From the NCBI GenBank assembly GCA_002011615.1, contig MTOH01000009.1:107372-155576 (forward strand): 48,205 nucleotides of DNA, given 5' to 3'. A program made the position numbers and the translations under genes. Shown here piece after piece: positions 1-8,370 of the stretch. Each line of letters opens with the position of its first letter. Positions within the stretch are counted from its first letter, which is position 1. This stretch comes from Candidatus Hydrothermus pacificus. Lineage in GTDB: Bacteria; Hydrothermota; Hydrothermia; Hydrothermales; Hydrothermaceae. The notes below the pieces were generated by a model, which was not told the origin of the DNA, ran no database searches, and saw nothing but the letters and a program-made list of their open reading frames with translations.

Positions 1-570
1 CAGTCTATTCTAATCTCCCTTTCTTTTGCATTCTTTGGATATATTATAACCTGGTCATTTCTAAGAGCAAGAAAGAGAAGAGATGGTGTTTATATGCAGG
101 TTGAAAAATTATTTGCTATTCTTCAAATTCTGACAGCAACCTATATGGGATTTGCTCATGGTGCAAATGATGTTGCAAATGCGATAGGACCTGCTGCAGG
201 GGTATGGTCAATAATAAAAGGGGGCTTATCAGCAAAAGAGAGTGCTGTTCCAATATGGCTACTTGGAATAGGTGGAATAGGGCTTGCAATAGGAACAGCT
301 TTGTTTGGATATAAGGTTATAAAAACAGTAGGAGAGGAGGTTACAGAAATAACTCCAACAAGAGGATTTGCTGCAGAGTTTGGTGCAGCGACCACGGTTC
401 TCATATTTTCCAAACTGGGACTCCCTATTTCCACAACTCACACAGTGGTGGGTGCTGTTATAGGGATTGGTTTTGCAAGAGGTATTTCAACCCTTAACCT
501 TGGAATAATAAAGAATATATTGCTTTCATGGCTTTTTACAGTCCCATTTTCTGCAGGGTATCGGGCATGA
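1..570 (+). CDS. PiT-family inorganic phosphate transporter, 3' part
   Basis: Inner-membrane phosphate permease of the PiT family. The frame is open from base 1, so the gene begins outside the window; the ATG at 94 is internal. The second PiT repeat is visible, with the signature GANDVANAIGP about 53 codons in, a charged cytoplasmic stretch before it (LRARKRRDG), and the paired motif GLPISTTHTVVGAVIG near the end. The frame stops at 568-570, immediately after SWLFTVPFSAG. PiT proteins normally have one more hydrophobic stretch here, and that stretch is present in another frame up to 602 (VSGMIFIILKFIFL), so a one-base indel near 556-560 is likely. Family assignment is secure. Whether the shift is real or a sequence error is unknown. 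Confidence 0.9.
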   Translation, partial: QSILISLSFAFFGYIITWSFLRARKRRDGVYMQVEKLFAILQILTATYMGFAHGANDVANAIGPAAGVWSIIKGGLSAKESAVPIWLLGIGGIGLAIGTALFGYKVIKTVGEEVTEITPTRGFAAEFGAATTVLIFSKLGLPISTTHTVVGAVIGIGFARGISTLNLGIIKNILLSWLFTVPFSAGYRA

Positions 571-598
571 TTTTCATAATTTTAAAATTTATTTTCCT

Positions 599-628
599 TT
601 GACAATGAAAATTGTTTTTTATTATAAT
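599..628 (+). promoter_or_regulatory. sigma70-type promoter of the DUF6754 cluster
   Basis: TTGACA at 599-604, an 18-base spacer, and TATAAT at 623-628. The start codon at 638 lies only 9 nt after the -10 box and has no Shine-Dalgarno sequence, so the transcript is predicted to be leaderless or nearly so. Confidence 0.75.
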
Positions 629-637
629 TAAGTCTGT

Positions 638-1771
638 ATGATTAAAATATTTTTAATTCTCCAGTTCTCGTTGCCTCCTCTCCCTGTTTCAGAAGTGGTT
701 GCAAAAGATGTTCCGAATGACGCAGGAGGTAAAATACAGATTGAATGGGAGCTTTCTCCGGATGATTCAATAATAGATTTCTATACAGTTTTTAAACAAA
801 AAAAGATTGAGGGACAATGGAGTGAACCTGAGACATTGACAGTTGTGAGGAGTGGAACAAATTCACTCACTGACACTGATTGTAAAGATGGTGTTGAATA
901 CAGGTATTTTGTGAGAGTTTCAAAAGGTGAAGAATTCAGTGATAGCCCCTTTTCAAATATAGCAATGTCTTCTGCCCAGTGGTTCCATAAAAAGAGGGCA
1001 AGTGTTTTGATTCTGCTTATAATAATTGTGGGACTTCTTCTCTACTTTATTCAAAAAACAAGAAAAGGCGAAGAACTTTTTATAAGAAAGATTGCAGGTC
1101 TTGATGCCCTTGATGAGGCTGTTGGAAGGTCAACAGAACTTGGCAGACCCCTTTTGTTTGTTCTGGGGCTCGGAACAATTGCTGACATACCCACGATTGC
1201 AGGACTTTCAATTTTGAAGAGGGTTTCAAAGAAATCCGCTGAATATGAAACAGATTTAATAGTTCCCTGTTTTGACCCTGTTGTTTTTGTTGCAGCACAG
1301 GAAACTGTTAAAGAAGGCTATATAGAAGGTGGAAGACCTGACCTGTTCAAAGAGGGAAATGTATTCTTTCTTTCCTATGACCAGTTTGGATATGCTGCTG
1401 GTGTTGATGGAATAATGGTGAGAGAAAAACCTGGTGCGGTATTTTTACAGGGATACTTTTATGCAGAATCCCTTATACTTGCAGAAACAGGTAACTCCAT
1501 AGGAGCAATTCAGATTTCAGGAACAACTGCAGTTACCCAGTTACCCTTCTTTATTGCTGCAACTGACTATACTCTGATAGGAGAGGAGATGTATGCAGCG
1601 AGTGCCTATCTAACAAAAGATGCTTTATCCCTTGCAACCATAAAGGGTGAAGACTGGGTGAAGATTTTGCTCATAGCTGTGATAATACTGGGAATAATTT
1701 TTGAAAGCATTGCATTTTTTACAAAGATACCCTGGTTACATGTATTGAAAAACTTTTTTACAGTGGTGTGA
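638..1771 (+). CDS. FN3 and DUF6754 domain membrane protein
   Basis: Uncharacterised membrane protein of 377 aa. A signal-like hydrophobic N-terminus (residues 1-17) leads into a fibronectin type III-like domain (about 20-110: IQIEWELSPDD, YTVF, YRYFVRVSKG). A transmembrane helix follows at about 122-138, then an alpha/beta region (about 145-345) that I take to be DUF6754 (LLFVLGLGTIADIPTIAG, IQISGTTAVTQLPFF), then a C-terminal helix at about 341-360. No catalytic motif is recognised. It is the first gene of a coupled cluster: the next gene starts one base after the stop. The FN3 part probably faces outside the cytoplasm. The function is unknown; the domain names rest on pattern recognition, not a profile search. 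Confidence 0.75.
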   Translation: MIKIFLILQFSLPPLPVSEVVAKDVPNDAGGKIQIEWELSPDDSIIDFYTVFKQKKIEGQWSEPETLTVVRSGTNSLTDTDCKDGVEYRYFVRVSKGEEFSDSPFSNIAMSSAQWFHKKRASVLILLIIIVGLLLYFIQKTRKGEELFIRKIAGLDALDEAVGRSTELGRPLLFVLGLGTIADIPTIAGLSILKRVSKKSAEYETDLIVPCFDPVVFVAAQETVKEGYIEGGRPDLFKEGNVFFLSYDQFGYAAGVDGIMVREKPGAVFLQGYFYAESLILAETGNSIGAIQISGTTAVTQLPFFIAATDYTLIGEEMYAASAYLTKDALSLATIKGEDWVKILLIAVIILGIIFESIAFFTKIPWLHVLKNFFTVV

Positions 1772-1772
1772 T

Positions 1773-2558
1773 ATGAAAAAAGAAGTTCCTCTTGCAATAA
1801 CATTTATCTCAGGGTTCTTGCTCATAGTGGCACTTTTTATACCCCATGAGCCCTTTGGAAGTCTTCAGGAAAGATTTAATGACTGGTACATAATTGTATC
1901 AGGATTTACACTTATTCTTGGAGTTGACTCTCTTATCTTATATCACTGGAGAAAAATAAAAAGAAAAGAAAAAGAAGCCCCCTATTCAATAATTCTAATA
2001 TCAACCTTTGTTATTGTTCTCGCATGGGGCATATATTCAGGGGTTAAATATGGAAACCCCTTTGCACCTGCTTCTTCTTTTTTGAGGTATTTTTATACCT
2101 ATATGTTTGTTCCTCTTCAGGCAACCATGTTTTCATTACTTGCCTTTTTTATCGCATCTGCTGCATACAGAGCGTTCAGAGCAAGAGGACTTAATGCAAC
2201 ACTACTTCTAATATCCGCAGGAATTGTTATGCTGGGAAGAGTTCCGAAAGGTGAGGAGGCAGCACCTTATTTTATAGGGATAACCCTTATTCTGCTTGCA
2301 ATAGTTTCTGTGCTTGAAGGAGTTTCAAGGGTAGAAGTTTATGAAAAGATAATATTTTTCGGGCTTGCAGTAGTTTCAATAATTGCAATTTTCCCTGCTG
2401 CATGGTTTCTGAAATTCAACCTGCCCAGACTTGCAGACTGGGTTATGAATGTTCCACAGCTCGGAGCAAAAAGAGGGCTTTTCATAGGAATATGGCTTGG
2501 TGCAATTGCGATGGCAATAAGAATAATACTCGGAATTGAAAGGACATATTTGAAATGA
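1773..2558 (+). CDS. polytopic membrane protein of the DUF6754 cluster
   Basis: Hypothetical protein of 261 aa with about eight hydrophobic helices (roughly residues 6-25, 38-58, 70-90, 107-132, 143-157, 166-184, 192-211, 236-255). A basic loop (HWRKIKRKEKEA) after helix 2 is probably cytoplasmic. No transporter or enzyme signature is recognised. It starts one base after the upstream stop and its own stop overlaps the next start as ATGA (2555-2558), so it is translationally coupled on both sides. It is therefore likely to be a subunit of a complex encoded by the cluster. Confidence 0.7.
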   Translation: MKKEVPLAITFISGFLLIVALFIPHEPFGSLQERFNDWYIIVSGFTLILGVDSLILYHWRKIKRKEKEAPYSIILISTFVIVLAWGIYSGVKYGNPFAPASSFLRYFYTYMFVPLQATMFSLLAFFIASAAYRAFRARGLNATLLLISAGIVMLGRVPKGEEAAPYFIGITLILLAIVSVLEGVSRVEVYEKIIFFGLAVVSIIAIFPAAWFLKFNLPRLADWVMNVPQLGAKRGLFIGIWLGAIAMAIRIILGIERTYLK

Positions 2559-3376
2559 GAGAATTTTTTGAGAGAATTTCAAAAATTGATAGAAGAATTA
2601 TTTATCTTCTTGTTTTCATAGGGGTTACAATACCTCTTTTAACCAGAAAGGGATTTGAGTTTAAACCCCTTCAGGAAGTTGAAACTGCCTATAATTTCAT
2701 TGAGAGCCTTCCTGAAGGCTCAAATGTTCTTGTATCAATAGACTATGATGCAGCGAGTATGCCCGAACTTCAGCCTCTTCTTGAAGTCATGCTCAGACAT
2801 CTCTTTAGAAGAAATTTGAAAGTGATTATGCTCGGTCACTGGCCCTTAGGTTTACCTCTGGGTCAGATTGCTCTTGAAAAAATAGCAAAGGAAATGGGCA
2901 GGAAATACGGGGAAGATTATGTATTTCTTGGTTACAGACCCGGTATCGCAGCGGTAATTTTAAACATAGGTAAAGAGATAAGGGGTGTTTTTGATGTGGA
3001 TTACAGAGGTATTTATCTTGACTCACTTCCAATAATGAGAAATGTGCACAATTACAGTGATATAGCACTTCTTATAGGTTTTGAAGCAGGTTCTGTGGGA
3101 GATTTCTGGGTTCAGTTTGCACAGGCAAGATTCAATCAGAAAATAATTTTAACATCAACCGCAGTCGTAACACCAGACCTTTATCCCTATTATCAGGCAA
3201 AACAGATTGTTGGGTTAATAGGAGGACTCAGAGGTGCTGCTGACTATGAAATCCTTGTTAAAAAGAAAGGTTTTGCGTATGCAGGAATGACTGCACAGAC
3301 AATAATCCATATAATAATAGTTGCACTGATTCTTATAGGGAATATAGGTTACCTTGCGATGAGGAGAGTAAGATGA
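2555..3376 (+). CDS. membrane-anchored alpha/beta protein of the DUF6754 cluster
   Basis: Hypothetical protein of 273 aa. One N-terminal helix (about 15-30) and one C-terminal helix (about 248-266) bracket a soluble domain of about 210 residues, predicted to lie outside the cytoplasm. The domain has alternating strands and helices in a Rossmann-like order (VLVSIDYDAAS, KVIMLGHWPLG, DIALLIGFEAGS, KIILTSTAVV, QIVGLIGGLRGAADYE). The layout of alpha/beta domain plus C-terminal helix mirrors the DUF6754 protein two genes upstream. No catalytic residues can be named. Both ends overlap neighbours as ATGA, showing tight translational coupling. Function unknown. Confidence 0.65.
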   Translation: MREFFERISKIDRRIIYLLVFIGVTIPLLTRKGFEFKPLQEVETAYNFIESLPEGSNVLVSIDYDAASMPELQPLLEVMLRHLFRRNLKVIMLGHWPLGLPLGQIALEKIAKEMGRKYGEDYVFLGYRPGIAAVILNIGKEIRGVFDVDYRGIYLDSLPIMRNVHNYSDIALLIGFEAGSVGDFWVQFAQARFNQKIILTSTAVVTPDLYPYYQAKQIVGLIGGLRGAADYEILVKKKGFAYAGMTAQTIIHIIIVALILIGNIGYLAMRRVR

Positions 3377-4038
3377 TAGATACAATATTTTTATGGATAG
3401 CAGCAGGTTTGACACTTGCCATATTTTCATTTCTATATAAAGACAATCCGTTTTATAAAGTTGCGGAACACATATATGTTGGCTCTGCTGCATCTTTCTG
3501 GTTTTTATATCTCTGGTTTTTTGATGTTGAACCAAAAATTTTAGGGCCTTTTAAGGAGGTTTTCCACGCATACGGATTCTGGGGAATGTGGGCACATTTC
3601 GGGGCAACTCAGTGGATTTTATTTATACCAATATTTTTATCCATATGTATGCTTTTAAGATTTATTCCTCCTGTTGCATGGCTTTCGAGATGGGCAATTG
3701 CTTTCACAGTTGGAATGGCTGCAGGTCTTGGCATTACAGGGGCACTTCAGGGATACATAGTCCCCCAGACACAGGCAACTCTCCTTCCTGTCTGGTCAGG
3801 AGACCTGCTTACAAGCTTTAACAACATTATAATAATAGTTGCAACTCTTACAACACTCGTATACTTCTTTTTCTCAAGGGAACATAAAGGTATTATAGGG
3901 GGATTTGCTAAAATCGGTATAACTTTTATAATGATAGCATTCGGTGCTTCTTTCGGTTATACCGTTATGGCGCGTATTTCCCTTCTTATAGGAAGGATTC
4001 ACTTTTTGATATTCGAGTGGCTTGGTTCCTTATTTTAA
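3373..4038 (+). CDS. polytopic membrane protein of the DUF6754 cluster
   Basis: Hypothetical protein of 221 aa with six predicted helices (about 4-22, 34-50, 80-97, 107-127, 148-166, 175-197). It is rich in aromatic residues (SFWFLYLWFF, YGFWGMWAHFG) and has a glycine-rich segment (VGMAAGLGITGALQG). No family is recognised. Its start overlaps the upstream stop (ATGA) and its 3' end overlaps the next gene by 22 bases. With the three genes before it, it makes a block of four membrane proteins that is probably one assembly. Confidence 0.65.
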   Translation: MIDTIFLWIAAGLTLAIFSFLYKDNPFYKVAEHIYVGSAASFWFLYLWFFDVEPKILGPFKEVFHAYGFWGMWAHFGATQWILFIPIFLSICMLLRFIPPVAWLSRWAIAFTVGMAAGLGITGALQGYIVPQTQATLLPVWSGDLLTSFNNIIIIVATLTTLVYFFFSREHKGIIGGFAKIGITFIMIAFGASFGYTVMARISLLIGRIHFLIFEWLGSLF

Positions 4039-5495
4039 TATTTTTATCTCAGCCGGATTTAAGAGAAGACCTTTTCTTTTCAAACCCCCGGAAATACAGA
4101 ATATACTATTTTAACTTAAGAAACGAATACCTGAGAAAGAAGAACTTTGAAAAACTTTATAAGATTTCTCAAAAGGCGGTTCAGGAACTTGGAAAGGCAG
4201 AAATATATTATTCTGATTTTTTAATCTCAAGGTATTTCACAAAGAGGAAAACAGAACCATTGATAGATTCAATTGATAAATTCTTTAATAAAGAAAGTGT
4301 CAAAAGAATTTTGTTTCAAATAATAAGTTTAAAGTATTATGAATTGGGGGAAAAAGTTGTATCTTACATGAGAAAAAAACAGAAAAATAATAAGATTTAT
4401 TCTGAAATTATGTATAGGATATATATAGAAGAAAACAATTATAAAGATGCTTTTAGAGAATTAAAGAAGTTCGCAAACAAAAATGTGGTTCAGATAGAAC
4501 TGAGAAGAGTCGCAGCGAAAATTGATTTCAAAGAAATTGAAGCAGAGTTCAAGGATAAGGAAGAATTTTACCCCGTCCTTGCTGATATAGCTCTTTTAAA
4601 AGGGCTTACTGAAAAGGCTCTAAATTACTTTATAAAGTCAAAAAATGAAGAAAAGATAAAAGAGTATCTCGAAAAAAACCCTTCTTTTATAATAAAGTTT
4701 ACAGATAAAGAAAAAGACCCCCTTATTTCATTTTACAGAGCAAAAGCCTTTGAGAAGGAAGGAGATATAGAAAAAGCATTTGAAATTTATAAAAAAATTG
4801 AAGGTAAACTTGAAAAATATGCGAAGGATATAAATTATTCAATTACAAAGATATATCTTGAAAAAAAAGATTTGAATGAAATTGAAAAAAGAATTTCAAA
4901 GATAGAGAATAAAGATAAAAAAAATCTGCTTCTTTCAATCTATAATTTATTAAAGGGAAATCCTGAGAAAAACTTCTCAATTTTAAAGAATATAAACACA
5001 GCAGATGGTCTTTTTTATCTTTCATTATCTTATTACTTTTCAAAAAATTTTTCAAGAGCAGAAACAACCTTTTTCAAATTTATAGAAAAATTTTCAGGAG
5101 ATGAAAGAGTGCCCGATGTTCTTTTTTTATCCTATTTGCTGATAAATTTCAAAAACAATCTTGAGAATTATGCTGAAATTCATTATAAGATTTTTAAAGG
5201 TAAAGACATAGAGCCACCTAAAGTAAAAGAAAAAATAGATTACCTTTACAATCTTTTATATTCAAGATATTTAAAGCAAAAAGGAGAACTGGATAAAAGC
5301 TTAAAATTACTTGAGAGGATATCAAAGGGCAAAGAAATTCCTGAAATAGTAAAGGTAAAATCTTTAATAGAAACTGCTGAAATATACGAGAAAAAAGATA
5401 AAAATAAGGCAAAGGAGATTTATAGAGATATTCTTTTAAAATATCCTGAAAATCCATTTTTCCCTTATATTCAGGAAAGAATTAAAAAATTATAG
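4017..5495 (+). CDS. TPR-repeat protein, probably exported or anchored
   Basis: Protein of 492 aa, rich in lysine, glutamate and aromatic residues, made of helix-turn-helix repeats of TPR or Sel1 type (for example FYRAKAFEKEGDIEKAFEIYKK near 240-262 and YLSLSYYFSKNFSRAETTFFKF near 335-360). The best start is GTG 4017, which gives a short hydrophobic N-terminus (AWFLILIFLS) resembling a signal or anchor. It overlaps the upstream membrane-protein gene by 22 bases, which implies coupling. TPR proteins usually scaffold protein complexes. Here it probably belongs to the membrane cluster just upstream, though it could be an independent lipid- or membrane-attached adaptor. Confidence 0.65.
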   Translation: MAWFLILIFLSQPDLREDLFFSNPRKYRIYYFNLRNEYLRKKNFEKLYKISQKAVQELGKAEIYYSDFLISRYFTKRKTEPLIDSIDKFFNKESVKRILFQIISLKYYELGEKVVSYMRKKQKNNKIYSEIMYRIYIEENNYKDAFRELKKFANKNVVQIELRRVAAKIDFKEIEAEFKDKEEFYPVLADIALLKGLTEKALNYFIKSKNEEKIKEYLEKNPSFIIKFTDKEKDPLISFYRAKAFEKEGDIEKAFEIYKKIEGKLEKYAKDINYSITKIYLEKKDLNEIEKRISKIENKDKKNLLLSIYNLLKGNPEKNFSILKNINTADGLFYLSLSYYFSKNFSRAETTFFKFIEKFSGDERVPDVLFLSYLLINFKNNLENYAEIHYKIFKGKDIEPPKVKEKIDYLYNLLYSRYLKQKGELDKSLKLLERISKGKEIPEIVKVKSLIETAEIYEKKDKNKAKEIYRDILLKYPENPFFPYIQERIKKL

Positions 5496-5539
5496 TTGAT
5501 TGTTCTGAAAGATGCGAGAAGATTTTTAAATTTTTATTG

Positions 5540-5632
5540 TTATTGTGACCTTACATCTGATATATCTTTCTCTATAAAGTGAGTTGCGCTTTTCATTGCA
5601 CCGATGGCTATGCCCGGTGCTTGAAGGTCTGT
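5540..5632 (-). pseudogene. possible 3' remnant of an unknown gene
   Basis: In the 242-base gap between the TPR gene and the glycan operon, the minus strand holds an open stretch of about 31 codons bounded upstream by TGA. It reads like a real protein tail (DLQAPGIAIGAMKSA then THFIEKD) and ends in TAA. No start codon or ribosome site is visible and I do not recognise the family. It may be chance. Confidence 0.25.
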
Positions 5633-5675
5633 AATTCATATTATTTAATTTCTATAAGACAATATCTCATTGGAA

Positions 5676-5705
5676 TTGAAGCGTATTTTTTCTTTAAAAT
5701 ATTTT
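5676..5705 (+). promoter_or_regulatory. candidate promoter of the glycan operon
   Basis: TTGAAG at 5676-5681, an 18-base spacer and TATTTT at 5700-5705. The match is weaker than other promoters here. It would give a leader of about 25 nt before the GTG at 5738. Confidence 0.35.
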
Positions 5706-5737
5706 TCTATTCTAAAAAGTGAAAAACAGATGTAAAG

Positions 5738-6634
5738 GTGAAAGTATGGTTAAAAAATCACATGATTGAAACAGAGAATGTAAAGGAAAAATTACCCATT
5801 TCAGTAATCATTTTGACTTACAACGAAGAAGATAATATTGAAAAATGTCTTAAATCTGTTTACAGCTGGACAGATGAAGTTTTTATTGTTGATTCTTTTT
5901 CAACAGATAAAACCCTTGAAATTGTGAAAAAATATACGGATAAAATTTATCAACATGAATTTACAAATTATTCAGAGCAAAGAAACTGGGCTCAGAAAAA
6001 TTTACCTTTAAAAAATGAGCTGGTTTTTCATATAGATGCAGATGAATGGGTAACCGATGGTTTGAAAAAAGAGTTATTTAAAATTTTTCAGAAGGGAGAG
6101 TTTAAAAGGTATGATGGGTTTCTGATTTCAAGAAAAACAATTTTTTATGGAAAGTGGATTAAACATGGAGGACATTTCCCCAGATATCATCTGAGAATTT
6201 TTAAAAAACATAAAGGGAGGTGTGAAAAAAGAGAGTATGACCAGCATTTTATTGTTGAAGGCAATATAAAAAAGCTTAAAAGCGTGATAGTAAATGACCT
6301 GACCCAAGAAATTTCAGAATTTATAAAAAAGCATTTGAAATGGGCTAAATTTGAAGCAGAAACTATTGTCAGAGAAAAACAGGGTGAGATAGTTCCTTCT
6401 TTTAAGGGTAATCCTGTCCAGAAAATGAGATGGTTGAGAAAAAATATATACGGGAAAATGCCCCTTTTTATAAGGCCTTTTTTATACTTTTTCTACAGGT
6501 ACTTCATAAGACTTGGCTTTCTGGACGGAGTGGAGGGACTTATTTTTCATTTTATTCAGGGGTTCTGGTTCAGGTTTATGGTGGATGTGAAGATATGGGA
6601 GATGAAGAAAGCCAAAATTGAATTAAAATGTTAA
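5738..6634 (+). CDS. family 2 glycosyltransferase (WaaE/KdtX-like)
   Basis: Cytoplasmic-face glycosyltransferase of 298 aa that transfers a sugar from a nucleotide donor onto a surface glycan or lipid-linked precursor. The GT-A fold is clear: ISVIILTYNEEDNIEKCL at 21-38, the DSFSTDKT donor loop near 54, and the DADEW metal site near 102. The C-terminal half has hydrophobic aromatic helices (FLYFFYRYF) typical of WaaE/KdtX-type enzymes. GTG 5738 and ATG 5762 are both possible starts; neither has a good Shine-Dalgarno sequence, and ATG 5762 removes only eight residues. Its end overlaps the next gene, placing it first in a four-gene glycan operon. The exact sugar is unknown. Confidence 0.85.
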   Translation: MKVWLKNHMIETENVKEKLPISVIILTYNEEDNIEKCLKSVYSWTDEVFIVDSFSTDKTLEIVKKYTDKIYQHEFTNYSEQRNWAQKNLPLKNELVFHIDADEWVTDGLKKELFKIFQKGEFKRYDGFLISRKTIFYGKWIKHGGHFPRYHLRIFKKHKGRCEKREYDQHFIVEGNIKKLKSVIVNDLTQEISEFIKKHLKWAKFEAETIVREKQGEIVPSFKGNPVQKMRWLRKNIYGKMPLFIRPFLYFFYRYFIRLGFLDGVEGLIFHFIQGFWFRFMVDVKIWEMKKAKIELKC

Positions 6635-8370
6635 TCCTCGGAATTAATTCATATCATCCTGATGCTTCAGCCTGTATAGTTGTTGATGGAAAACTTGTTG
6701 CAGCGTGTGAGGAGGAGAGGTTTACAAGAGTAAAGCATTATGCGGGATTTCCTGAAAATTCAATTAAGTTCTGTCTTAAAAAAGCGGGTGCTCACATAAA
6801 AGATGTAGATTATATTGCTATACCAAGAGAACCCAATGCAAGACTTTTTAATAAAGTTCTTTATGGACTTAAAATACCTGCTCTTACTTTAAAAAGAATT
6901 ACAGCATGGAGAAAAACCTTTGATGTTAAAAAAAAGCTGTCTGAGGTATTTGATATTCCAGAGGGAAATATAAAGGCAAAGATTTTCAAGATTGAACATC
7001 ACAGAGCCCATCTTGCCTCTTCATTTTTTGTCTCTCCCTTTGAAAAAGCATTTTTATTTTCAACCGATGCACTCGGTGATTTTGCCTCAACAATGTGGGG
7101 ATATGGAGAGGGTAATAAGATTAAAGTTCTGGGTGACATAAAATTTCCTCATTCTCTCGGGTTTTATTATACAGCTATAACCCAGTTTCTCGGATTTTTA
7201 AAATTTGGAGATGAGTATAAAGTTATGGGACTTTCTGCCTATGGAGAACCCGAGTTTGAGGAAGAGTTTAAAAAAATTCTAAAAATAAAAGGAAAAACCT
7301 TTAGACTGGGGCTTGAGTATTTTGTTCATCACAAAAAACTGATTGATTTAAACTTTGAAGGATATCCTGAGATTGATATTCTTTTCTCTAAAAGTCTTGA
7401 AAATTTACTTGGAAAGAGACGAGAGTCCGGGGAACCCATTAAAAAGAGGCATGAAAATATAGCCTCAACTTTACAATATCATTTTGAAAAGGTTTTTTTC
7501 CATGTTATAAATTCCCTTTATGATAACTACAGACCACATACATCCAGTCTGTGCATGGCGGGTGGAGTGGCATTTAACTGTGTTGCGAATGGAAAGATTT
7601 TTGATAATACGCAATTTAAAAAGGTTTATATTCAGTCTGCTGCAGGAGATGCAGGTCTTGCAGTAGGTTCAGCCTTTTATTTATGGAATCATGTGCTCAA
7701 TAATAAAAGGAATTTTGTGATGGAACATGCTTATTGGGGTCCTGATTATTCTGAAACAGAAGTTGAAAGGGCAATTGATGAAAAGAAAAATGAGATAAGA
7801 GAAAGGGGATTTAAAATTGAAAAAATCAAAGACAAAGATAAACTTATAAGGTTAACTGCAGGGTATATTTCTCAGGGTAAAATTGTGGGGTGGTTTAGAG
7901 GGAGAGTGGAATGGGGACCAAGGGCACTTGGGGCAAGGAGTATTGTATGTGACCCGAGAAGAGAGGAAATAAAGGATATATTAAATAAAAGGATAAAACA
8001 CAGAGAGCCTTTTAGACCCTTTGCACCCTCAATCCTTGAGGAAAAAACAGGGGATTTTTTCGAAAAAACTCATCCCTCTCCTTTTATGCTCTTTGCCTAT
8101 AAGGTGAAACCCGATAAGAGAAAATTGATTCCTGCTCCAACACATATTGATGGGACAGGAAGATTGCAAACTGTGAGTAGAAAGACAAATCCTGAATACT
8201 GGAAGCTCATTAAGGAATTTGAGAATATCACAGGTGTTCCTGTAATCTTAAATACATCTTTTAATGAAAATGAACCTATTGTTAACACACCTGAAGAAGC
8301 AATTAATTGTTTTTTGAGAACAAAAATGGATGTGCTTGTGATAGAGAATTATATTATTTATAAAGAATGA
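6628..8370 (+). CDS. carbamoyltransferase, NodU/CmcH family
   Basis: Enzyme of 580 aa that transfers a carbamoyl group from carbamoyl phosphate, through a carbamoyl-adenylate, to a hydroxyl group, usually on a sugar. The N-terminal Kae1-like domain starts at once (LILGINSYHPDASACIV) and carries the metal motif HHRAH near 123-127, DALGDFA near 149, and the MAGGVAFNC nucleotide loop near 310. The YrdC-like C-terminal domain has GRVEWGPRALGARSIVCDPR near 425-444. Length is normal for the family. It overlaps the upstream glycosyltransferase by 7 bases and the next gene by ATGA, so it probably decorates the glycan made by this operon. Family assignment is firm; the acceptor is inferred. Confidence 0.92.
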   Translation: MLILGINSYHPDASACIVVDGKLVAACEEERFTRVKHYAGFPENSIKFCLKKAGAHIKDVDYIAIPREPNARLFNKVLYGLKIPALTLKRITAWRKTFDVKKKLSEVFDIPEGNIKAKIFKIEHHRAHLASSFFVSPFEKAFLFSTDALGDFASTMWGYGEGNKIKVLGDIKFPHSLGFYYTAITQFLGFLKFGDEYKVMGLSAYGEPEFEEEFKKILKIKGKTFRLGLEYFVHHKKLIDLNFEGYPEIDILFSKSLENLLGKRRESGEPIKKRHENIASTLQYHFEKVFFHVINSLYDNYRPHTSSLCMAGGVAFNCVANGKIFDNTQFKKVYIQSAAGDAGLAVGSAFYLWNHVLNNKRNFVMEHAYWGPDYSETEVERAIDEKKNEIRERGFKIEKIKDKDKLIRLTAGYISQGKIVGWFRGRVEWGPRALGARSIVCDPRREEIKDILNKRIKHREPFRPFAPSILEEKTGDFFEKTHPSPFMLFAYKVKPDKRKLIPAPTHIDGTGRLQTVSRKTNPEYWKLIKEFENITGVPVILNTSFNENEPIVNTPEEAINCFLRTKMDVLVIENYIIYKE

